Below, piece by piece: positions 1-5,201 of a DNA stretch of 9,783 nt (its first letter is position 1; each line of letters opens with the position of its first letter). The position numbers and the translations under genes were made by a program. The stretch spans positions 1 through 9,783 of the forward strand of contig VBJT01000183.1 of the NCBI GenBank assembly GCA_005880075.1. The letters are read 5' to 3'. The notes under the pieces are model-generated. The model did not search any database. It saw only the letters and a list, made by a program, of their open reading frames with translations, and was not told where the DNA came from. Source of the DNA: Chloroflexota bacterium (GTDB taxonomy: Bacteria > Chloroflexota > Dehalococcoidia > SM23-28-2 > RBG-16-64-32).

Positions 1-327
1 ATGGGCTTCCCAGCGTTGAACTTTACCGGTCGAACGACGCTCGGCGGAATGGGGGCGGTGCTTTCGCGCTCGCAGCTGCTCGTTTGCAACGATACCGGTG
101 TATCTCACCTTGCCGCCGCGCTGCGTGTCCCGAGTGTGATCACGTTCGTAACTAGCAATCCGCAACTCTGGGCGCCGCTAGATCATGACCTGCACCGGGC
201 GGTTGGCCGTCTCGGTCATCCACCTCGGGCTGAAGAGGTGATCGCCGAAGCGCGACGGACCTTGCGGAAAAGCACGCTGGGCGCTCCGAATGCGGCCGGG
301 CAAGCGGGGAAGCCCATCGCACTGTAA
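1..327 (+). CDS. Glycosyltransferase family 9 (heptosyltransferase-like), C-terminal part
   Basis: The reading frame is open from the first base of the window to the TAA at 325-327, giving about 108 residues. The motif NDTGVSHLAAAL (residues 30-41), followed by PSVITFV and the WAPL stretch, is the nucleotide-sugar-binding C-terminal half of GT9 enzymes (heptosyltransferase/ADP-heptose-LPS transferase family), in which an N-D-(S/T)-G-x-x-H-x-A motif is characteristic. GT9 enzymes are usually about 330-380 aa, so at least two thirds of the gene lies upstream of the window. The ATG at position 1 is probably an internal methionine. The family transfers sugars, often heptose, from an activated nucleotide sugar onto a cell-surface glycan. 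The exact acceptor cannot be told from this end. The mutase gene starts 12 nt downstream on the same strand, so the two may be co-transcribed. The tail after about residue 90 is low in recognisable motifs. Confidence 0.82.
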   Translation: MGFPALNFTGRTTLGGMGAVLSRSQLLVCNDTGVSHLAAALRVPSVITFVTSNPQLWAPLDHDLHRAVGRLGHPPRAEEVIAEARRTLRKSTLGAPNAAGQAGKPIAL

Positions 328-339
328 AATGGGGGCTTG

Positions 340-909
340 ATGGTAAAGAAGGACGCAGACGGACTCGCGGAAAAGCATAAGCGTTGGCGGGAGACGACCT
401 ACGCCAGGGCCAAAGAGCGCGGCGGGGAGCGCAAGAATACCGACTTTCGCACGAGTAGCGTTGACGTCCGGCCACTGTACACGCCTGAAGATATCGTCCT
501 TATTGACTACAACCGAGATATCGGCTACCCGGGCGAGTACCCGTACACGCGTGGGGTACAGGCCTCGATGTATCGCGGCCGTCTCTGGTCGATCCGTCAG
601 TACGCCGGGTATGGCACCGCTGCCGAAACGAACAAGCGCTTTGCGTTCTTGCTGAAGGAAGGCCAGCCCGGGCTCTCTGTGGCGTTTGACCTGCCGACAC
701 AACTCGGCTACGACTCAGATGACCCGCTATCGGCCGGCGAAGTCGGGAAAGTGGGCGTGGCGGTCGACACGCTGGCAGATATGGAGACGATGTTCGACGG
801 CATCCCGCTCGATCAGGTATCGACGTCGATGACCATCAACGCACCCGCTTCTGTAAGCAGGGCATCCCGCAGGACCGTATCTCGGGGACTGCGCAGAACG
901 ATGTTCTGA
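340..909 (+). CDS. Methylmalonyl-CoA mutase large subunit, N-terminal fragment
   Basis: The start is ATG 340, with TTG 337 as an alternative in the same frame. The only ribosome-binding-like sequence is GGGGG at 331-335. Recognisable mutase sequence runs from about residue 57 (DYNRDIGYPGEYPYTRG) through MYRGRLWSIRQYAG, FDLPTQLGYDSDDP and SMTINAPAS (residue 171). Tyr78 in MYRGR aligns with the substrate-contacting Tyr89 of Propionibacterium mutase. That favours methylmalonyl-CoA over 2-hydroxyisobutyryl-CoA or isobutyryl-CoA mutase, which carry other residues there. After residue 171 the frame is read out of phase for about 18 residues (SRASRRTVSRGLRR), with no family resemblance, and stops at TGA 907-909. 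The fragment holds the substrate-entry part of the TIM barrel but not the catalytic His, so alone it should be inactive. Confidence 0.8.
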   Translation: MVKKDADGLAEKHKRWRETTYARAKERGGERKNTDFRTSSVDVRPLYTPEDIVLIDYNRDIGYPGEYPYTRGVQASMYRGRLWSIRQYAGYGTAAETNKRFAFLLKEGQPGLSVAFDLPTQLGYDSDDPLSAGEVGKVGVAVDTLADMETMFDGIPLDQVSTSMTINAPASVSRASRRTVSRGLRRTMF

Positions 910-2003
910 AGGAGTACGTCGCGCGCGGGACATACATTTACCCGCCGAAGCCGTCGCTCCGCCTCGCCGCCGACTTGATGTCTTACTGCGCGCGTGAGTT
1001 GCCGCGCTTCAATGCAATAAGCATAAGTGGCTACCATATGCGAGAAGCGGGCTGCACGGCGGCGCAAGAAATAGCGTTCACGTTCGCCAATGCGATTGCT
1101 TATATCGAAGGCGCCCTCGGGCGCAGTGTTAACGTCGACGATGTGGGGCCTCGCATCTCCTGGATTTTCAACGCTCAGAACAACTTCCTCGAAGAAATCG
1201 CGAAGTACCGCGCCTTGCGCCGCATGTGGGCGAAGATCATGCGCGAGCGGTTCAAGGCCGAGGACCCTCGCTCCTGGATGCTGCGAACGCACGTCCAGAC
1301 GGGAGGCGCGACGCTTACGGCCCAGCAGCCGGAGAACAACATCGTGCGGGCGGGCCTCCAGGCGCTCGCGACAGCGCTCGGCGGTGTACAATCGCTTGCC
1401 CTTTCGTGTTACGACGAGGCGCTCGCGCTACCGACGGAGGAGGCGCAGCGCATCGCCGTCCGCACGCAACAGGTGATCGGTTACGAGAGCGGCGTTGCGA
1501 ATACTACGGACCCCGTCGGCGGCTCCTATTACATCGAGTGGCTAACAAGCGAGCTGGAGCGCAAGGCGTGGGAGTATCTCGACCGGGTTGAGGACATGGG
1601 CGGGGCGATCGCGGCGATCGAGTCTGGCTACGTGCAGCGGGAGATCCAGGAGGCTTCGTACGCCCATCAGCAGGCAATCGACGACGGGCAGAAGGTCATC
1701 GTCGGTGTCAACAAGTTCGTGCAGGAGGATGAGGAGCCGCAGATGATTTTCCGGGTGAACCCGGAGGCCGAGCGCGCGCAGACCGAGAGCCTCGCCCTCG
1801 TCCGAAAGGAGCGCGATCAATCAGCTGTGGACGCCGCGCTCGCCCGCCTCGAGGAAGTATCCCGCGATGGCGACGGGTCTTCCGAGGCGAGAAACCTGAT
1901 GTACCCGATCATGGAGGCCGTGAAAGCCTACGCCTCTGTCGGCGAGATCTGCGGGGTCATGCGGCGGGTGTTCGGCGACTACCAGCCCCCCACTGCGGTA
2001 TGA
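855..2003 (+). CDS. Methylmalonyl-CoA mutase large subunit, C-terminal fragment
   Basis: Mutase-like sequence in this frame begins at AAG 855 (KQGIPQD) and ends at TGA 2001-2003. It contains SGTAQNDVLKEY, TYIYPPKPSLRLAADL, the catalytic SISGYH motif (TAC-CAT at 1032-1037, equivalent to Tyr243-His244 of the Propionibacterium enzyme), RTHVQTGGATLTAQQPENNIVR, NTTDPVGGSYYIE and GVNKF. The C-terminus (GEICGVMRRVFGDYQPP) is the usual end of the catalytic domain, with no cobalamin domain after it. Within this frame the first possible starts are TTG 975 and ATG 978. They have no Shine-Dalgarno sequence and would discard conserved sequence, so I take this as the continuation of the frame starting at 340 rather than an independent gene. 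Two ATA codons within three codons (1017-1025), rare in such GC-rich DNA, lie just before the catalytic motif. The stop overlaps the start of the following DinB-like gene. Confidence 0.85.
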   Translation, partial: KQGIPQDRISGTAQNDVLKEYVARGTYIYPPKPSLRLAADLMSYCARELPRFNAISISGYHMREAGCTAAQEIAFTFANAIAYIEGALGRSVNVDDVGPRISWIFNAQNNFLEEIAKYRALRRMWAKIMRERFKAEDPRSWMLRTHVQTGGATLTAQQPENNIVRAGLQALATALGGVQSLALSCYDEALALPTEEAQRIAVRTQQVIGYESGVANTTDPVGGSYYIEWLTSELERKAWEYLDRVEDMGGAIAAIESGYVQREIQEASYAHQQAIDDGQKVIVGVNKFVQEDEEPQMIFRVNPEAERAQTESLALVRKERDQSAVDAALARLEEVSRDGDGSSEARNLMYPIMEAVKAYASVGEICGVMRRVFGDYQPPTAV

Positions 2004-2491
2004 ACGAGCGGTTGGCACGTGAAGAGCGTGACCGCCGCCTCGAGCAGTACGCGAGTGCGCCCGGCCGCCTGCGCGAAGCGCTCGCCGGCGTCCCGAGCGA
2101 AGCAATGAAGTGGAGGCCGGAGCCGGGCGAGTTCTCCGTCCACGAGATCATCTGCCACTGCGCGGACTCCGAGACGAACGCTTACTCTCGCATCCGCTAT
2201 CTGCTGACTGAGGAAAAGCCCGTCATCGTCGGGTACGATCCGGACACCTGGGCGCGCGAGTTCGATTACGTGGGCCACCCGCTCGACGCCGCGCTCGTGA
2301 CGGTCGAGGCTGTTCGGGCCAACACCGCGCCGGTCCTTCGCCGGCTGCCGGACGAGGCATGGGCGAAGGAAGGCACGCACACAGAGTCCGGCCGGTACAC
2401 TGCCGCCGATTGGCTCCGCATCTACAGCGATCATCTCGAGGAGCATATCGGGCAAATCAAGCGCACGGTTGACGCCTGGCGCTTACGTTAA
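2000..2491 (+). CDS. DinB-like (DinB_2) four-helix metal-binding protein
   Basis: The product is 163 aa, typical of the DinB/YfiT-like superfamily. These small four-helix bundles bind a divalent metal through three histidines; some members are thiol-dependent S-transferases and most are uncharacterised. The expected layout is visible: WRPEPGEFSVHEIICH near residues 38-53, then DSE, a long helical middle, and HLEEHIGQI near the end. The likely metal ligands are His53, His145 and His149. The start ATG 2000 overlaps the mutase TGA (ATGA), which points to translational coupling and makes the start firm. A role in DNA damage is not implied despite the family name. A thiol-dependent detoxification or maleylpyruvate-isomerase-type reaction is possible but cannot be shown here. 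It may be the last gene of the upstream operon, since the next gene has its own promoter-like sequence 50-80 nt downstream. Confidence 0.85.
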   Translation: MNERLAREERDRRLEQYASAPGRLREALAGVPSEAMKWRPEPGEFSVHEIICHCADSETNAYSRIRYLLTEEKPVIVGYDPDTWAREFDYVGHPLDAALVTVEAVRANTAPVLRRLPDEAWAKEGTHTESGRYTAADWLRIYSDHLEEHIGQIKRTVDAWRLR

Positions 2492-2502
2492 CCGGCTGCG
2501 CG

Positions 2503-2537
2503 CGATTTTCGATTTTCGATTTCCGTTCTCCGTTCCC
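2503..2537. repeat. Degenerate heptanucleotide tandem repeat, five units
   Basis: Five consecutive 7-base units can be read: CGATTTT, CGATTTT, CGATTTC, CGTTCTC, CGTTCCC. The first two are identical and the others drift progressively. It begins 12 nt after the DinB-like stop codon. A related, shorter tract of opposite base bias is present at 3381-3408 in the next gap. Function unknown; slippage-generated sequence or a family of genome-wide intergenic repeats are both possible. Confidence 0.7.
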
Positions 2538-2543
2538 CACTGT

Positions 2544-2573
2544 TTGTTGGCTGTCCGCCCGCCGTGATATAAC
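2544..2573 (+). promoter_or_regulatory. Sigma-70-type extended -10 promoter candidate for the SDR gene
   Basis: A TATAAC box at 2568-2573 is preceded by TG one base upstream (2565-2566), the extended -10 arrangement. A partial -35 box, TTGTTG at 2544-2549, lies 18 nt upstream. Transcription would begin near 2580, leaving a leader of about 43 nt before the GTG start. The same TATAAC hexamer is used in the much stronger promoter of the MFS gene at 5188-5216. Confidence 0.5.
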
Positions 2574-2608
2574 CGTTCGTGCGCCCTGGCGCGCCGATCG
2601 AGAACAGC

Positions 2609-2614
2609 GGAGGA
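2609..2614 (+). promoter_or_regulatory. Shine-Dalgarno sequence deciding the GTG start at 2623
   Basis: GGAGGA at 2609-2614 lies 8 nt before GTG 2623. No ATG precedes the conserved N-terminus (DKVAIVTG) at suitable spacing, so this site fixes the non-ATG start. Confidence 0.75.
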
Positions 2615-2622
2615 AAGCTTTT

Positions 2623-3369
2623 GTGTCCTGCCTGACCGACAAAGTCGCGATTGTCACCGGCAGTTCCCGTGGTTTGGGCCGCGCCTGCGCCCGCGAACTC
2701 GCGGACCACGGCGGCAAGGTTGTCCTGAACTACTACACGAACCAGGAATCGGCGGACGAGCTGCTGGCCGAGATGACAGGAAAGGGGCAAGAGGCGATCG
2801 TTGTCCAGGCAGGCGTCGCTCATCCTGACGAGTGCAACCGGCTGATCGAAGAGACGGTGAAGCGCTTCGGCGGTCTGGATATTCTTGTGAATAACGCTGG
2901 CGTAAATCGAGACCGGACTATCCGCCGCATGAGCGTTGATGAATGGAACGAGGTGATCGCCACAGACCTCAGCAGCATCTTCCACTGCACTTACGCCGCT
3001 GTGCCGCACATGATCGAGCGCGGGGGTGGGCGCATCGTGAACATGTCGTCGATCGTGGGGCAGATGGGGAACCTTGGGCAGTCGAACTACGCCGCGGCGA
3101 AGGCCGGAATCGTCGGCTTCTCGAAGTCGGCGGCACAGGAGCTGGCGAAATTCAACATCACAGTCAATGCGCTCTGTCCGGGCTTCATTGAGACCGAGAT
3201 GGTGACGAATCTAACGGAAGATGTGCAAAAGGCGCTGCTTGCCAAGATCCCGCTGGGGCGCTTCGGGCGGCCTGAGGAGGTCGCGCGGATCTGCCGTTTC
3301 CTTGTCACCGAGGGAGAGTATATTACAGGGGCGCAGGTCAACATCAACGGCGGGATGTATATGCAGTAG
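2623..3369 (+). CDS. SDR-family 3-oxoacyl-(ACP/CoA) reductase, FabG/PhaB-like
   Basis: The 248-aa product is a classical short-chain dehydrogenase/reductase of normal length. It shows the Rossmann cofactor motif TGSSRGLG (residues 12-19), NNAG (90-93), the catalytic Ser143 in MSSIVGQMG, and Tyr156-x3-Lys160 in NYAAAKAG, ending in the tail GAQVNINGGMYMQ. The closest look is to FabG (fatty-acid 3-ketoacyl-ACP reductase) and PhaB (acetoacetyl-CoA reductase), NADPH-dependent cytosolic enzymes. I cannot separate the two from motifs alone. The thiolase gene at 7245 would make the PhaB reaction a sensible partner, but the genes are not adjacent. One oddity: the position normally held by the fourth catalytic residue Asn (E. 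coli FabG ETNLSSVF) is Asp115 here (ATDLSSIF, codon GAC 2965-2967). The start is GTG with a strong Shine-Dalgarno sequence. A second DinB-like gene follows 48 nt later and may share its transcript. Confidence 0.9.
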   Translation: MSCLTDKVAIVTGSSRGLGRACARELADHGGKVVLNYYTNQESADELLAEMTGKGQEAIVVQAGVAHPDECNRLIEETVKRFGGLDILVNNAGVNRDRTIRRMSVDEWNEVIATDLSSIFHCTYAAVPHMIERGGGRIVNMSSIVGQMGNLGQSNYAAAKAGIVGFSKSAAQELAKFNITVNALCPGFIETEMVTNLTEDVQKALLAKIPLGRFGRPEEVARICRFLVTEGEYITGAQVNINGGMYMQ

Positions 3370-3380
3370 CCGAGGGGCCA

Positions 3381-3408
3381 GGAGTCGGGAGTCGGAAGTA
3401 AGGGAAAG
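3381..3408. repeat. Degenerate heptanucleotide repeat, about four units
   Basis: The units GGAGTCG, GGAGTCG, GAAGTAA and GGGAAAG can be read in 7-base phase in the 48-nt gap between the SDR gene and the next DinB-like gene. Purines dominate this strand, whereas the tract at 2503-2537 is pyrimidine-rich, so the two look like opposite orientations of one loose repeat type. Its right end supplies the AGAGG ribosome-binding site of the following gene. Confidence 0.55.
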
Positions 3409-3417
3409 AGGGCCGAA

Positions 3418-3945
3418 ATGGGGCGTGTCGCGGTTGAGCAACTGCTCTATCTGATGGACGAGGTGTTTGAAGGTGCCGACGAGGAAGACTTGCTCGGCAA
3501 CCTGCGCGCGGTCACCCAGCACGAATGGTCGGAGGTGCCTCCCGGGTGCATGCGATCCATCAGGCAGATAATCGGTCACGTCGGCGCGTGCAAGTACATG
3601 TACGACAACCACGCGTTTGGAAACGGCAGCATGACGTGGGAAGACCCGGCCGGCGACCTGGGGGTGAGCATGGAAGACCTCCAGTCGAGGACACTGGCTC
3701 TGGAGCCCCCGATGAAGGAGATTACCGAGTGGCTAGGGAGCGGTCATCACCGCCTGCGCGGCCACGTCGCAGAGCTCGATGATGCCGAGCTCGTCGTGGC
3801 TCGCCGTCCGCCGGAGGGAGAGTCACGCGAGACGCGGTGGATCATCGCCAACATGATCCGGCACGACGATTACCACGCGGGCGAGATCAATCACCTACGT
3901 GCGTTAATGCAGGGAAACGACGGTTGGGCGTGGGAATCGGGCTAA
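3418..3945 (+). CDS. Second DinB-like four-helix metal-binding protein
   Basis: The 175-aa product has the DinB/YfiT-like pattern: a short N-terminal helix, IRQIIGHVG with His54, and a C-terminal IRHDDYHAGEINHLRAL in which His149 and His153 would complete a three-histidine metal site. The HDDYHAGEINHLR block is typical of DinB_2/DUF664-type members. The start ATG 3418 has AGAGG at 3407-3411, 6 nt upstream. It shares little obvious sequence with the DinB-like protein at 2000-2491, so the two are probably not a recent tandem duplication even though they flank the same SDR gene. Substrate unknown; thiol-dependent transferase or detoxification chemistry is only a family-level possibility. It is probably co-transcribed with the SDR gene, as no promoter is visible in the short gap. 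A weak hairpin lies directly after the stop. Confidence 0.82.
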   Translation: MGRVAVEQLLYLMDEVFEGADEEDLLGNLRAVTQHEWSEVPPGCMRSIRQIIGHVGACKYMYDNHAFGNGSMTWEDPAGDLGVSMEDLQSRTLALEPPMKEITEWLGSGHHRLRGHVAELDDAELVVARRPPEGESRETRWIIANMIRHDDYHAGEINHLRALMQGNDGWAWESG

Positions 3946-3947
3946 GT

Positions 3948-3966
3948 TTGCTTTGCAGAAAAGCAA
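3948..3966 (+). terminator. Weak hairpin just after the DinB-like stop codon
   Basis: TTGCTTT (3948-3954) and AAAGCAA (3960-3966) form a perfect 7-bp stem around a 5-nt loop, starting 3 nt after the TAA. The stem is A/T-rich and only two T residues follow, so it is a poor intrinsic terminator. It could also be an mRNA 3'-end stabiliser. Confidence 0.3.
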
Positions 3967-4042
3967 TTCGGACGGTATCTCCCGGCAGGGTCTTAAGGGG
4001 TATCCGCTCCCGTGGGACAGACCGATTCGCGTACCGTCCGAA
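3967..4042. repeat. 11-bp perfect inverted repeat enclosing a nested stem
   Basis: TTCGGACGGTA (3967-3977) is matched by its exact reverse complement TACCGTCCGAA (4032-4042), 54 nt apart. Inside, GGTCT (3989-3993) pairs with AGACC (4019-4023), and TCCC/GGGA or GGG/CCC pairings are possible in the centre. The nesting suggests a folded RNA of about 76 nt, or the ends of a small mobile or regulatory element. It does not match any riboswitch or small RNA that I recognise. It begins immediately after the 3948-3966 hairpin and ends 40 nt before the promoter of the next gene. Confidence 0.6.
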
Positions 4043-4081
4043 CCTTTGATAATGGTAATCGGGAATGTGTGATCGGTGTAA

Positions 4082-4110
4082 CTGACAATTCCGGAAATGA
4101 GCATTACATT
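4082..4110 (+). promoter_or_regulatory. Sigma-70-type promoter for the DNA glycosylase gene
   Basis: CTGACA (4082-4087) and TACATT (4105-4110) are separated by exactly 17 nt, each close to the consensus. Transcription would start around 4117, only about 10 nt before ATG 4127. No Shine-Dalgarno sequence is visible there, so the mRNA may be nearly leaderless. Confidence 0.5.
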
Positions 4111-4126
4111 CGAGTGACAATAATTC

Positions 4127-4765
4127 ATGTTGACCTACAATCCAGGCGAAGCAGTCGAGTATCTCCGAAACGCGGACCCAGTCCTCGCGCGCGTCATCGA
4201 GCAAGTCGGACCTTTTACTCTCGAGCCGCGTGAAGGGACGTTCCGCATGTTGTCTCGGGCAATTTTCTTCCAGCAGCTTGCCGGCCCGGCCGCGCGCGCC
4301 ATCCTGGGGCGCGTTCTCGCGACGCTCGGTGCGGATGAACAGAACTGGTACACGCCGGCTGCTTTTTTGAACGCCACCAATGAACAGCTGCGAGCCGCCG
4401 GGCTGTCTCGCCAGAAGTTGGCCTACCTACGGGATCTCGCGGAGAAATTCGCGTCCGGCGAGCTGGGCGAGGACGGGTTCACGGAGCTTGACGACGACGC
4501 GGTAATCACCCGGGTCTCCGCTGTAAAAGGCATCGGCCGCTGGACGGGGGAGATGTTTCTGATCTTCTCGCTGGGCCGGCCGGATGTCTTGCCTGTGGAC
4601 GACCTGGGGGTCCGGCGCGGGATGCAGATAGCATACGGTCTGCCTGAGCTGCCTGAGCCCGACGAGATGCGCCGCATGGCGGAGCCGTGGCGGCCCTACC
4701 GAAGTGCCGGTACGTGGTACATGTGGCGGTCGCTCGGTGTCGCGCTGCCCGAGCAAAGGCGCTAG
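4127..4765 (+). CDS. DNA-3-methyladenine glycosylase II-like (AlkA/MAG-type HhH-GPD)
   Basis: The 212-aa product is a base-excision repair glycosylase that removes alkylated purines, acting on DNA in the cytoplasm. The sequence shows IFFQQLAGPAARAI (residues 46-59), typical of the family's (I)xxQQ(L/I)S block. A helix-hairpin-helix follows at VKGIGRWTGEMFLIFSLGR (133-151), then PVDDLGVRRG with Asp159 at the place of the catalytic aspartate (Asp238 of E. coli AlkA), and finally WRPYRSAGTWYMWR. Length matches the short, single-domain MAG-like group rather than E. coli AlkA, which has an extra N-terminal domain. ATG 4127 is the first start and keeps the expected N-terminus. The gene has its own promoter and runs convergently into the HxlR gene 20 nt away. 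No AdaA or methyltransferase gene accompanies it. Confidence 0.88.
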   Translation: MLTYNPGEAVEYLRNADPVLARVIEQVGPFTLEPREGTFRMLSRAIFFQQLAGPAARAILGRVLATLGADEQNWYTPAAFLNATNEQLRAAGLSRQKLAYLRDLAEKFASGELGEDGFTELDDDAVITRVSAVKGIGRWTGEMFLIFSLGRPDVLPVDDLGVRRGMQIAYGLPELPEPDEMRRMAEPWRPYRSAGTWYMWRSLGVALPEQRR

Positions 4766-4785
4766 AAAGACACCTGGAACACACC

Positions 4786-5154
4786 CTAACGGCGCTGGCG
4801 GCCGGTCATCTCCCGCAGCGGCCGGTCCGTCTCACGCGGCTCGTGCTTCGTGCCCCAGCGGTACATCGCCCGCAACACCTCGCCAAAGTCCTGCCCCTTC
4901 TCGGTCAAGCGGTACTCTGCCCGCGGCGGGTGATCGCTGTAGAAGAAACGCTCGACGAAGCCTCGGTCCTCGAGCTTCTTGAGACGCTCCGATAAGAGGT
5001 TCGTGGAGATGCCGGAGCAACTCTCGATCAGCTCGTTGTAGCGGGTGTTGCCCAGCGAGATATCTCGCAGAACAAGTAGCGTCCAACGGTCGCCGACAAT
5101 ATCGAGCGTCCGGGCAATTGGACAGAATTTTTGCGCTGCGTATGTCCTCTGCAT
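4786..5154 (-). CDS. HxlR-family winged-helix transcriptional regulator
   Basis: The 122-aa protein has the standard HxlR layout: a conserved Cys11 in FCPIARTLDIVGDRW, the helix-turn-helix in LRDISLGNTRYNELIES..GISTNLLSERLKKLEDRG, the wing FFYSDHPPRAEYRLTEKG, and a short C-terminal dimerisation helix. HxlR proteins bind palindromes as dimers and respond to aldehydes, quinones, diamide or other reactive or aromatic compounds. In several members the N-terminal Cys is the sensor, which is possible but unproven here. The gene is divergent from an MFS exporter, and its -35 box lies in the same palindrome as the exporter's. It is therefore very likely both the local regulator and autoregulated. The start ATG (complement of 5152-5154) has GGGG at 5165-5162 as a modest ribosome-binding site, in a leader of only about 12 nt. 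Confidence 0.9.
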   Translation of the reverse strand: MQRTYAAQKFCPIARTLDIVGDRWTLLVLRDISLGNTRYNELIESCSGISTNLLSERLKKLEDRGFVERFFYSDHPPRAEYRLTEKGQDFGEVLRAMYRWGTKHEPRETDRPLREMTGRQRR

Positions 5155-5172
5155 TCACTTACCCCAACTTGT

Positions 5173-5201
5173 AGAATAGATAGTGACTTGACAAATGTCA
5201 A
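5173..5201 (-). promoter_or_regulatory. Sigma-70-type promoter of the HxlR regulator gene
   Basis: On the minus strand TTGACA (5201-5196), a 17-nt spacer and TATTCT (5178-5173) form a promoter with a perfect -35 and a 4-of-6 -10 box. The start of transcription would be near 5166, about 12 nt before the ATG. Confidence 0.6.

Larger units (their letters stand above)
340..2003 (+). pseudogene. Methylmalonyl-CoA mutase large subunit, whole locus, broken by a frameshift
   Basis: Two adjacent reading frames together make one B12-dependent acyl-CoA mutase large subunit (methylmalonyl-CoA to succinyl-CoA rearrangement). The first frame (340 to about 852) gives 171 residues ending MTINAPAS. The second (about 855 to 2000) gives 382 residues beginning KQGIPQDRISGTAQND. 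In family members these blocks are joined by about ten residues resembling LLAMYIAVAE, which are absent here. Allowing for them, the intact protein would be about 560 aa, the normal length for large subunits that lack a fused cobalamin domain. No DxHxxG B12-binding motif is present, so a separate small subunit is needed and none is in the window. The loss fits a deletion of about 31 nt, which explains both the missing residues and the one-base phase change. Whether the lesion is biological or an assembly fault cannot be decided from this sequence. No other stop interrupts either half, which argues for a recent event or an error. Confidence 0.85.
2492..2622 (+). other. Intergenic region between DinB-like gene and SDR gene
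   Basis: This 131-nt gap holds a degenerate 7-base tandem repeat near its left end, an extended -10 promoter candidate in the middle and a strong Shine-Dalgarno sequence at its right end. I found no convincing hairpin followed by a T-run, so no intrinsic terminator is called for the upstream gene. Confidence 0.6.
3946..4126. other. Non-coding gap upstream of the DNA glycosylase gene
   Basis: These 181 nt hold a small hairpin, a long-range inverted repeat with a nested stem and a promoter. The right half (from about 4043) is visibly richer in A and T than the flanking genes. Short open frames on both strands cross it, but none has family resemblance or a ribosome-binding site. Confidence 0.6.

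Noticed and set aside
813..1391. Long minus-strand frame (192 aa) opposite the mutase
   Set aside because: A shadow frame common in GC-rich coding DNA; Arg-rich, with no recognisable motif.
975..2003. Independent gene starting at TTG 975 or ATG 978
   Set aside because: Mutase-like sequence continues upstream in the same frame to 855 and no Shine-Dalgarno sequence precedes 975, so it is the second half of one broken gene.
4019..4045. tRNA T-arm-like sequence (GATTCGCG then GTCCGAACC)
   Set aside because: No cloverleaf can be drawn: no anticodon arm or acceptor stem of the right size on either strand.
3904..4204. Minus-strand small proteins in the 3946-4126 gap
   Set aside because: They have no family resemblance or ribosome-binding site and overlap both flanking genes; chance open frames in a short gap.
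4012..4233. Small protein from GTG 4012 crossing the gap
   Set aside because: It has no ribosome-binding site, its second half overlaps the DNA glycosylase in another frame, and its first part runs through the inverted repeat and promoter.
4687..4995. Plus-strand frame of 102 aa opposite the HxlR gene
   Set aside because: It covers the end of the glycosylase and the antisense of HxlR; no start signal or motif.
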